In this document: positions 30,611 through 39,828 of the stretch, piece after piece | Numbering within the stretch: the stretch's first letter is position 1 | Layout of the letters: each line of letters starts with the position of its first letter | Origin: Palaemon carinicauda | Taxonomy: Eukaryota; Arthropoda; Malacostraca; Decapoda; Palaemonidae | Length of the DNA stretch: 64,000 nt | Reading direction: 5' to 3' | Assembly (NCBI RefSeq): GCF_036898095.1 | Contig: NC_090738.1 | Location: forward strand, 56,306,648-56,370,647 | The notes under the pieces: generated by a model | Seen by the model: the letters and a program-made list of their open reading frames with translations, nothing else | Told to the model about the DNA's origin: nothing | The model's database searches: none | Program-made: the position numbers and the translations under genes

Positions 30611-31139
30611 GGCTACGTTAGACCTTAGGTTTCTCGTGCCCTTAGTGACCTGCTGACCTGCCGTATCAGTTCCTGGCAGCTGACGCGCTTTGAGCGCCCA
30701 TGCTCCCCATTATCCAACGGGCTCCAATCCCTTCGGGGCAGAAGAGGCTTTCTCACATCGTGAGTAAGTCCCTTAAGCGCCAGATATCCCCTGCGCGCCA
30801 ACATTCGCTTGCTCGCTAGCGCTCGGCTGCTGTTCCTGAGACTGCCATACAGAGACATCCTGTTCCAGAGGCTGCTAACCAACGTTCCCTGTGCATTAGC
30901 GCACATCGTTGGAGTTCCTGAGATAGCGCACAGGCGCTCACCAGCGGTTCAGCTTGCGGTGTCTCCAAGTCTCTTCTACGAAGGGCACCTCTCCCGTTCG
31001 CGGGAGAGGTCCCTCATAGAGACCACTCCTCGGAGTGTCAAGCAGTACTTCAAGTCGATCGTTGGCTCTCTGAAGCAGACCTGCCTTGGTCCTCTTCAGG
31101 GGATGCCCTCCCTTTTAGGGATGCATCCCAGTTCATGAT

Positions 31140-32060
31140 CTACCAGTTAGCTGATCCTTCAACCTAGTGCACGCGCACAGTTACGCGCGCATGCGCTCTC
31201 GCGGCAACGATCTTCTGATATGCACTAGGCGCGCAAGCGCCGACGATCTTCATAAGCGTAAGCGCCGACGATCTTCATACGCGTAAGCGCCGAAGACCGT
31301 CCGCGCGCGGGAACCATCCTGCGCGCGATCATCGAGGTTCATCCGCGCGCGGGAAACCGCGCGTGATCGTCGCGCGCCGACTATCTTCTGATGCGCACTA
31401 GGCACGCAAGCGACGACGATCTTCATACGCGTAAGCGCCGAAGATCGTTCGCGCGCGATCGTCGAGGCTCGCGCGCGATCGTCAAAGATCGTCCACGCGG
31501 GGGCACCGATGGTTTCCCGCGCGCTATCGCCGACGATCTTCTTTCGCGCGCGAGCGCCGACAATCTTCATACACGCGTAAGCGCCGAAGATCGTCCGCGT
31601 GCGCGCGATCGCCGATGATCTTCTTATGCGCGCAAGCGCCGACGATCGTCTTTCATAGGACAATCGTCTTTCATAGCGGAAAATCGTCCGCGTGCGGGCA
31701 CCGGTGGTTTCCCGCGCGCAATCGCCGACGATCTTCTGTCGCGCTCAAGCGCCAAAGATCGTCCGTGCGCGGGATGGTTTCCCCCACGCAATCGCCCACG
31801 ATCTTCTTATGCGCTCAAGCGCCGACGATCGTCTTACTTAGCCGAAGATCATCCACGCGCGGGCACCGATGGTTCCCCGCGCGCAATCACCGACGATCTT
31901 CTTTCGCGCTAGCACCGACGATTTTCATGCGTGCGGAAGCACCGAGGATCATCCTCGCGGGCACCGATGGTTTCCCGCGCGCGATCACCGATACGCCCAC
32001 GCTCACGCGAGTACGTGCGCGCGAGCGCGAATATCCTGCTACGCACGGCTCATTCACGCG
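31140..32060. repeat. CpG-rich degenerate array in element C gag
   Basis: Many copies of a ~30-bp degenerate motif built on AAGCGCCGACGATCTTC and GCGCGCGATCGTC, often self-complementary. Very high CpG and TCGA/GATC content. Same position in the element as the 18-bp array of element B and the GC-rich stretch of element A, but a different unit. Confidence 0.85.
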
Positions 32061-32149
32061 CTACCTAGAACAGTGCTTTTCGCGCGATCACCAGCGTGAT
32101 CGGCGCACCGATCGCCAACGCTATCACGCCCGAGTTACATAAGGGATTC

Positions 32150-33090
32150 TGGCGGACAGGCCATCATCGCGTTCCCCTCCCCGCAAGCGCAGAACAGCGC
32201 GCTCGCCGGAGGAGGGGAGGTTTCCGGACAGGTCTAAGGACTCTTCTCCTTTCATTGCAGATTCTCAACAGGCGAACCCTCAGGTGTCGACTCCTCCGAG
32301 GGATCGAACGATCCCCTACCCTCCAGAGGGAGTATCTGACGGCGCGACTGTCAGTCAGCAGCCCTGGGTTGACACCGTTGTCAGAGCACTTTCACAGGCA
32401 ATGAAGCCTGTGCTTTCTGACTGGGGTCACAACTCAGTGGCAACTTCCTCCCCCCCCCCTGAAGAGGAAGAGAGGAATCCCTGACATGGTATCTCCTCCA
32501 AGGACTATCTTGTCTCTTTGCGAGCCCTTACGTAAGGCTCCTATCCCTCCTCAGACTTCCTCCCCCTCCCCTGCGGATGAGCATTACCCATCCCCAGGAG
32601 AGTCGGAAGATCCGGTCCTCTCCCCCATCACACCAATGGGGGAAACCCCGCCTCTTCCTCACATCCTTCATTGCTGGAGTCCTGTTTCCCTCCCAGGAGG
32701 AAACCGAAGGACTCGAAGACTGTTCCAAGTCGTCTGCAAGGACCCGACAGGAACCAGATGGACTTTTGGAGAATGTCTGCGAGTCTCCCAAGAAAGAGCC
32801 ACTGGGGACGGGAGACCTCGCTGCCAGTCCGTCAGGAGGAGAGCTCCAGGAGTCAGAACATGCGTTCTGGTAAATCCTGACCCTCATGAGGAACCTCAAG
32901 GGGATCCCAGACCCAGAGATTCCTCCTTGTGAAGGGAAGGATACGGTCCTGGACCGAATCTACGGCACCCAGGAACTCCCTAGGGACAGTGCAGCTTTGC
33001 CCTGGTCTCAGGGAATCCAGAGACAATGCCGAGGGTCAGCTCTCTGAGCTTTCCTCCTTCAATAGATCCAGTGCCGGTAACGGGCTCCTC
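32150..33090 (+). pseudogene. Family I gag-like remnant (element C)
   Basis: Matches the middle gag segment of element A: STPPRDRTIPYPPEGVSD (from 32284), ALSQAMKPVLSDWGHNS, then shifted frames with PSPGESEDP and SGGELQESEHAFW (to 32873). Frameshifts occur near 32450 (C-run) and 32650. The basic C-terminal gag block (SLFEPKD region) is missing: the sequence passes directly from the middle segment (~33060) to RT at ~33120, so about 0.9 kb has been deleted. Confidence 0.7.
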
Positions 33091-33129
33091 CCACCTCCCT
33101 GAGTAGGGATCGGGAAAGGGACAGGCCCT

Positions 33130-34010
33130 CCGAGCAGAAGTCCAGACCATGTTGTAGAAGAACTCTCTCCAAGAGGTTGTGGACGGGTCCCCAGGCTTCT
33201 ACAGTCGACTCCTTCCTGTGAGAAGGCGTCCGGAGGCGGGAGACCAGTCATCGACCTCTTGACACTGAACGGGTTTGTCTAACAGTCTCCGTTCAGTATG
33301 GAGACGGCAGACACGGTCAGGCTTGCAGTGAGACCACAAGACTTCATGTGTACACTGGAACCTGAAGGACGCGTACTTCCAAATCCCAGTCCACTCGTCG
33401 TCAGGAAAGTACTTTAGATTTTGCCTGGAAGACAAGATATACCAGTTCGAGGTGCTGTGCTTCGGTCTCTTCACAGCACCTCAAGTGTTCACCAAGGTTT
33501 CACTCTGATTTCATCATGGGCTCACAGGATCAGCATCCATCTCCTCCGTTTCCTGGACGCCTGGCTGATCCTCGCAGACTCGAAGGCAATCCTTCTTCGC
33601 CATCGAGACAAGTTTCTCGAACTTTGCCAAGATCTAGAGATCATGGTAAACCTCGAGAAGTCCTCTCTGCAGGCCTCTCAGAGTCTGGTATACCTAGGCA
33701 TGGTCATAGTCACCAATCTTCACAAAGCCTTCCCTTCAGACGACAAGATAGCAAGGCTGAGGAAGGTCGCGAGACCTTTCCTCACACGAGAAGAACTTCC
33801 AACCCAAACGTGGTTACGTCTCCTCGACCATTTCCCCTCCCTGGCCCGTCTGGTTCCCAACAGTCGCCTCAGGATGAGATCTCTCCAGTGGCGACTCAGG
33901 TCGCGGTGGAATCAAGGACACAACTCCCCGGATACCCTGACCCTATGGGACAACCAGAACAGACGGACCTCCAGTGGCGGGTAGCAGACGAGAACCTACG
34001 AAAGGGAGTG
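33130..34010 (+). pseudogene. Family I reverse transcriptase, broken (element C)
   Basis: RT motifs appear in two frames: a first part near 33160-33420, then a 187-residue frame 33421-33984 with TLISSWAHRI and a YLDD equivalent changed to FLDAW (33550). Near 33355 the motif A region has an extra A (tggAAcctgaagg for tggacctgaagg). RT activity is therefore lost in at least two ways. Confidence 0.75.
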
Positions 34011-34850
34011 GATCTTCTCGTCCTCCCCCCAGACTTGGTGCTGTTTTCGGACGCATCAAAGAAAAGGGGGGGGCCCACGTTCTGAACCACAGGACCTCAG
34101 GCCGGTGGTCAGAATCAGGAAAGTACCTTCACATAAACCTGCTAGACTTGAAGGCCGTGTTCCTGGCACTTCAGAAGTTCCACCAAGCCGGGCGGACTAC
34201 TCTGTGGTTGTGAGGAGCGACAACACCACAGTGATGGCTTATATAAACAGGCAGGGAGGTACTTTTTCGTAACAGCCATCCCATATTGCAGTACAGATAC
34301 TGAGATGGCCCGAGTTCCAATCGATCACCCTAGCAGCTCGCTTCATTCCGGCCAAAGGAATGTGCTCGCCGACAATCTGAGTAGAGCGACACAGATTCTG
34401 GGTACCGTGTGGTCTTTGGATTCTCAAGTAGCCAACAAAGTCCTGACTTTGTGGGGTTCCCCGACTGTGGACCTGTTCGCGATAGCGCTGAACTACATGC
34501 TCCCGCTGTACTGCCCCCCGGTCCCGGATCCCAAGGCCCTCTGGCAAGATGCCTTTCAACAACGGTGGGACAACATCGATGTGTACGCCTTTCCCCCGTT
34601 CTGGCTGATGAGGACAGTACTCTACAAGACCAGAGTATCGGTCAGTCTTTCAATGACCTCCATAGCTCTGCTAGGGCATCACGCAGATGGTTCACCAGAC
34701 CCTCTGCAACTCCTTACGGCGCCTCCGAGGGAACTCCCTCCATGTCTCGAGTTACTCACTCAACCACATGCCAACATCCTCCACAAAGCCGTAGCTTCGC
34801 TTCGACTTCACGCCGGAAGACTATCCAGCATCTCCTCAAAGAGAGAGGAT
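34011..34850 (+). pseudogene. Family I RNase H region (element C)
   Basis: LFSDASKK (34039), LLDLKAVFLAL (34140) and SDNTTVMAYIN-like (34217) give the RNase H Asp/Glu/Asp set, in shifted frames. The 200-residue frame 34305-34907 is the cleanest copy of the RNase H tail in the window (LADNLSRATQILG, VDLFAIALNYMLP, DVYAFPPFWLM) and keeps TGG where elements A and B have TGA. Confidence 0.78.
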
Positions 34851-35855
34851 TTTCGCAAAAAGTTGCAAACAGGATGTCTGGACTCCTGCGCAAGTCATCC
34901 GCAGTAGTCCACCATGCAAAGTGGCGAGTTTTCCGTGGTCGGTGTCGTGGAAAGGGTATCTCTCCACTCGATGCCACTTCCAGCAATAGCGGAGCTCCTC
35001 GTGTTTTTGCGGGATGAAATGGGCCTTTCAGTCTCGGCAGTCAAAGGCTATCTCTCAGCCTTAAGTCTTGCCTTCAGGCTCAAAGGATAATCATTTCTTC
35101 CTCGCTGGAACTTTCTCTTCTCATACGAAGCTACGAACTTACCTGCCCTCAGTCGGAAGTGAGACCTCCTCCTTGGAACTTGGTTCGAGCTCTCAGGTCT
35201 CTAAGGAGACCTCCCTACGAACCACTACGTAAGGCTCCAGATCACCACCTTACTGGGTAGACAGTGTTCCTGCTAGCCTTAGCCTCGGCCAAACGAGTCA
35301 CATGGTCTCTCATACGACATCGCCCATTCAAGGGGATAGGGGGAGGTAACGTTCAGGTTCATCCCTGAGTTTGTTACCAAGACTCAGAACCCGGGAGTGC
35401 CGGACCCAAGGTTCGACTCTCTCCAGGTTTCGAGTCTCCGTCCTGTAACAGATGACCCAGACCATCTCCTGCTTTGCCCAGTAAGAAGTCTGAGGTTGTA
35501 TCTTAAGAGAACAGCTGCATTTCATCCCCAGGTTCAAGCCTGGTTCGTGAGCACTGGGAAAACGAAGAGAAGGGTCACCAGGAATACCATCTCAGCCTGG
35601 ATTCGCAAGGTAATACACCTGGCCTTGAATCCTGACCCTTCCCCGTCACGTCGCCCTGGAGCGCACGATGTCAGGGGTGTAGCTACGTCCCTGGCCTTCA
35701 TGAAGTATCATTCAGTGACGCAGGTCCTGCAAACTGGGCTGTGGAAGCGTCAGACCACCTTCACAGCCCACTGCCTGCAAGACGGAGGCTCGATACGTTT
35801 TCTATCGGCCCTGTGGTGGCTGCACAACAGCTGGTCTAAACCTCAGGCTCCTTAA
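34800..35855 (+). pseudogene. Family I tyrosine recombinase with Tyr-to-Cys change (element C)
   Basis: The N-terminal SAM-like part is in the 34409-35017 frame (KERGFSQKVANRM), overlapping the RNase H frame. The catalytic part is in 35397-35855: GAHDVRGVATS (HxxR), LQTGLWKRQ (Trp), then TAHCLQDG where other copies have TAHYLQDV. The catalytic Tyr codon is TGC at 35772-35774. The Arg region (LASAKRV) near 35285 is in another frame (ALASAKRVT). Not functional. Confidence 0.85.
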
Positions 35856-36313
35856 TGGACAAGTAGCAGAGGGTTGAGGGCAATGTTACCCGGTGTTAGT
35901 CTGCATGAATGAAAAGGTATGTCTGGCCCTTATCTTTTCTTCATCCTCTCCTCCCTTGGAGAAAGCAGCATCATGGGTTCTCTGCACATCTGACCTCAAA
36001 CCACTGCAGGTAGACCATGCTTCTTTGTGTTCCTAGTATTAAGTGTAATACTCTCATGTCCCCATACCCTGACAAGGTGGTATTGGGAGAGTCCTAGCCT
36101 AGATTTCCTTCTGAGGAACTTTAGGTCAGCTGCCTAGGACGAGTCACTTTTCACCTTCACACACACCTTACATAGGCCGCGGCAGTTTCACAACCGCTAG
36201 CGAGGAGCAGGGATTCCCTATCATCCGAGTACGTAAACACTCAAATATGGAATCCCCAGGCAAGCCAAAGCCAGTATGGCAGGGACTTACCACCCTTCCT
36301 GAGAGTTAAGTCA
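35856..36313 (+). other. 3' noncoding region of element C
   Basis: Homologous to the 3' regions of elements A and B in opposite orientation (ends with TTAAGTCACCCCATG). No gene seen. Confidence 0.65.
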
Positions 36314-36675
36314 CCCCATGTAAATAACGTGGTTTGTATTTCAGTTACGGAACAAATGACAAATTCGTAGATAATTTGTATTTTTCCTAACTATAAAAAC
36401 CTTAGCTATTTACACATATTTGCCCGCCAGCCCTGTCCCCCGAGATAAGTCCTACCTCTAAGTAAAGTGGAGCACTCACTGTGTGTGTGAGGGGGGAGGG
36501 GTAGCAAGCTACCCCTCCCTACCCTCCCCCCCCCCCCCGCTAACTAGCGGCGGGGTAGTAAACCCTCGTTAAAATTCTTATGGCTCGTCATTTCAGCTAC
36601 GCCGAAGTAATTACCCCATGTAAATAGCTAAAGTTTGTATAGTTAGGAAAAATACAAATTATCTACGAATTTGTC
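36314..36675 (+). repeat. ICR and right ITR of element C
   Basis: ICR 36314-36414: inverse of the left end (ATTTCAGTTACGGAAC), then AAAT, then GACAAATTCGTAG through the inverse of the right end. Right ITR 36470-36675 ends CTACGAATTTGTC, then flank ATATTTTGGGCTC. Contains a long C-run (36528-36538). Confidence 0.86.
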
Positions 36676-37505
36676 ATATTTTGGGCTCAAGCCATGACGT
36701 CCTTATGGAAGTGTACCAGAGAATTATTGTATCGTGGTTTTTTCCCCGTTTCAAAAGTGCCTTCTACTTCAAACAATATTCCTTTGGTCTGATGACCTTA
36801 GACACCGTGACATCTCCGTTACATGTCACTACCATTGGCATAAACTATGACATGGCTCCCTGCCCCCCTGGCAGGGAGGTCCTGTTTGGACAAGTGGAAC
36901 ATCTCGAAGTACCCTGATGAAGATAAACTCACCTGTAGGCGAGGTTCGTGCTGGTCTCGTGGACAGTTCAGGAAAGTTAAATATTTGGGTGGGAACCATT
37001 ATTTCACTTGCTTTGGTGAGCATATCTCAGACAGGAGTAATATTATACATGAATATAAAAAAGAATAATTAGGGGCATTAAAACTCTGTAATAGTAGTTT
37101 ATTTCATATGGAAGAGAGAAATAAGACGCATATGATAACGAAATTTTCTATTTTATTCAAGAAAATTTGCAATATAACAAAAAAAGGTAAATAATTTACA
37201 ACAAAATTATTGATTAGCAAACATAGACTAAGGACTGAAAAAGACGATAATGTGGAATCTGAAAGGGAAGAACTTGCCTATACACATATGAATTCCAGGG
37301 GAACTAGAGTCTTTAAAAGTCATAATACACTTCATGTCCAATACTGTAAACATGTGGCACACGTGTTAGTCTATGTCACTTCACCTTGTGGAAGAACAGT
37401 CTTTTGTGACACTAAGTGTCACCTGAAATCACTATGTATCCACTAGGGTCAACACAGGCACCCATTAAGTTAGAGTCCCGAAATAACTCACTGTTCTACG
37501 CAGCA
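36676..37505 (-). other. D1 3' noncoding region and left-end half of its ICR
   Basis: Starts at the plus-strand TTTTGGGCTCAAGCCATGACG (the family II end sequence), then noncoding sequence shared with D0, D2 and D3 (CAGAGAATTATTGTATCGTGG; CGCATATGA). An ATTTTATTC near 37150 gives an AATAAA signal on the minus strand. No gene seen. Confidence 0.7.
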
Positions 37506-38520
37506 CTAAGCAGCAGGTTTTAATACACTACCTGCGGCTACCACGAATCTCTTTACTTCGTGCACCTGCTTCGCATAGTGTTTGAAAAACACTCTCGAGG
37601 ATTTCCAGCCTGTGAAAGAACGGAGACTTTCAAAATCCATAGCTTGGAAGAAATTTAGGGAAGAGGCAACTTTCCTTGGATGTGCTGTCAGGATCCGCTC
37701 TGCGAATAAAGTAGGTGATCTTCGCCCTTAGTTGTTTAAGGGACAGGTCACTGCCCGATGTTTCTCCTTTAAAAAGCTGTCCTGTGCCAAAGTCTGAAGT
37801 TCTTCGAAGATAGACCTTAAGACTCTCCACTGGGCATAGAGAGACATCTTCCTTCAGAGGGCAGATTCTCCAAGGTCCTCATCTCTTGGTGGGGAGTTTG
37901 TTTTTAGCGAGAAACGTAGGGTCAGGGAAGAGGGTAAGTTTCCCTGTATCGGCAAACTGTATCTGGCCCTCTTCTCTAGATAATGCCACTATTTCACTAA
38001 CTCGGGCTCCAGAGGCGAGAGCAAAAAGGAAAATCACTTTTTGAGTCAAGTTTTTTCAGAGGGCAAGATTCATTGTCCAGGCTAGAGGCAAAGTGGAGCA
38101 CCTTATCCAGAGACCAGGAGATGGGTCTCGGTGGAGGTGCAGGACAGAGTCTAGCACATGCCTTCGGAAGTTTGTTAAAGATTTCGTTGGACAGATCTAT
38201 CTGGAAGGCGTACAGTAGTGGTCTTGTCAAGGCCGATTTGCAAGTAGAAATCGTGTTGGCTGCTAAGCCTTGTCCATGAAGGTGAATAAAGAAGGACATA
38301 CAAAAATCTATGGATATTTCGCAGGATTTTTTGCCTTCACAAAGGTCACCCATTTCTTCCAGGATGATTCATATTGCCTTCTGGTAGACTTTGTTTTATA
38401 TTCCTCTAGGAAGTCTAAACATTTCTTCGAGATTCCAAATCTTTTCTTCACGGCTAGGGAGAGAAAATCATGAGATGAAGGTCTCGGACTTTCTTTGATG
38501 AATCGAAGACAGTCGACTTC
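37506..38520 (-). pseudogene. Family II tyrosine recombinase (D1)
   Basis: N-terminal FIKESPRPSSHDFLSLAV and RRQYESSWKKW (38308-38520), core GQGLAANTISTCKSALTRP (37997-38353), C-terminal part 37506-37830. The GHDPRK HxxR segment is damaged: the sequence near 37675 goes from DPDST to SKESC, so a short deletion removed the His region. The Tyr region near 37570 (HYAKQ) remains. Frameshifts at ~38050 and ~37870. Confidence 0.8.
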
Positions 38521-39299
38521 TACACCTGCTGGGAGAGAACTGGGCCTGACAGAAGGATCAGCTTGGGCTGTAGCTCCAGGACTAGGGGGAACCAGTTGCT
38601 CCGGGGCCACTTGGGAGCCACTAGGGCTGCTGTTCCCTTGAAGGTTCTCAGTTTGGAGAGGACTTTCAGCAGAAGATTGGGTGGAGGGAACAGGTAAATC
38701 TTGGACCATCTGTTCCAGTCCAGGGACATGGCGTCCACTGCTTCCGCTTTGGGGTCCTCGTATGGGACCAAGTATAGAGGAAGTTGATTGTTGTCGCTCG
38801 TCGCAAAGAAGTCAATCTGCAGTTCCGGGACTTGACGGGAGATGAAGGAGAATAATATTGCGTCTAGGGACCATTCTGACTCTATGGGGCTTGTCCTCGA
38901 TAGAGCGTCCGCCGTCACGTTGTGGAATCCTTGTAGGTGAACTGCGGACAAGTGCCATTTCTTTCTGTCCGCTAGGCGGAAAATGGGTAACAGCACTTGG
39001 TTGAGTTGGGGGGATCGTGAGCCCTGACGGTTGAGACATCTGACCACAACGGAGCTGTCCAGAGTTAGACGGATGTGGATCGAAGGACGAGGGGATAGTT
39101 TCTTCAGAGTGAGAAGAACCGCCATGCCCTGTAGATGTTGATAGATGGAGGTGGTGGTGGTGGTGGTTGAAGAGGAACAGATCTTTTCAGGTTCCTTGCC
39201 TCCGACCATAGCTTGAGGAGTGAGCGAAGCCTGGTTGGTAGAGTCTCTTGAGATCTCTTCGAGCGATGGATGCATTTCGTCTCCAGACTCTCGATGCAT
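38520..39299 (-). pseudogene. Family II RNase H and C-terminal domain (D1)
   Basis: 259-residue frame. Contains MAVLLTLKKLSPRPS (Glu region), RLTLDSSVVVRCLNRQGS (Asp) and NVTADALSRTSPIE (last Asp), then LQIDFFATSDNNQ and LYLFPPPNLLLKV. The first catalytic Asp segment (HTDASLEG in D2/D3) is deleted between two GATGTTGAT repeats at about 39133, next to a (GGT)n run. Confidence 0.8.
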
Positions 39300-39399
39300 C
39301 CTTTAGCTGTGCTTATAGCACTGGGTCTGTCACTGAAGCGAATTGTAGGGAGCCGAGTACCTGCTCCTGTTGTCGTCTTGAAATCCATTTGGATTTGAG

Positions 39400-39828
39400 A
39401 AGTCTTTTGTCAGATCTGGCTATTTCCTACCTTTTCTTCAGAGGGATGGAAAGAAGATTCCCATGGATTCCCAACCATTGAAACTTCTGAGCTGGAGACA
39501 GGCGAGACTCTCTGGTGTTGATTTTGAAACCCAGATGTTCCAGGAATTGGGTCACCTTTCTGCAGGCACGCAAGCATCCTTCTGACGATGTCGCCCAGAC
39601 CAGCCAATCATCTAGGTAAGCCATCACCTGGACGCCTTGAAGGCGTAGCTGGTGGACGATCGTGTCTGCGAGCTTCGTGAATATTCTTAGAGCCACGTTG
39701 AGCCCGAAGGGCATAGCCCTGAAGGCGTACTTTCTTCTTTGAAGCCTGAATCCTAGGTAGGAGGAAGCTTGGTGATTCATTGGAATGTGCCAATAGGCAT
39801 CCGCCAGGTCTATTGAAACCGTGTAAGC
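39400..39828 (-). pseudogene. Family II reverse transcriptase, 3' part (D1)
   Basis: 117-residue frame 39427-39780 with YLGFRLQRRKYAFRAMPFGLNVALRIF (motif B region, read in parts) and MAYLDDWLVWA (motif C YLDD), then a frame break near 39460. Motif A lies across the LINE insertion point (DAYWHIPMNH near 39780-39810). It continues at 41963. Confidence 0.8.

Larger units (their letters stand above)
28991..31139 (+). other. 5' leader and gag-upstream region of element C
   Basis: Leader with splice-acceptor-like sequences at 29154-29155 (TTTCCTTTTCAG/TGT) and 29417-29418 (AACTTTTCAG/CTC), then repeats. No ORF with protein-family similarity. Homologous in reverse to 26400-28000 of element B; not clearly alignable to element A upstream of gag. 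Confidence 0.55.
28842..36675 (+). mobile_element. Family I DIRS element C, end to end
   Basis: 7.83 kb on the plus strand: left ITR 28842-28990, leader and minisatellites to ~31140, CpG-rich array 31140-32060, gag remnant 32150-33090, RT 33130-34010, RNase H 34011-34850, YR 34800-35855, ICR 36314-36414, right ITR 36470-36675. Inserted in the middle of the D1 ICR, between AAAATCCG and TTTTGGGCTC. Retains ancestral codons lost in element A, but is itself broken. Confidence 0.85.

Noticed and set aside
36781..36830. tRNA or other RNA gene in noncoding stretches
   Set aside because: No cloverleaf, anticodon arm or rRNA-like block was recognised in any intergenic stretch.
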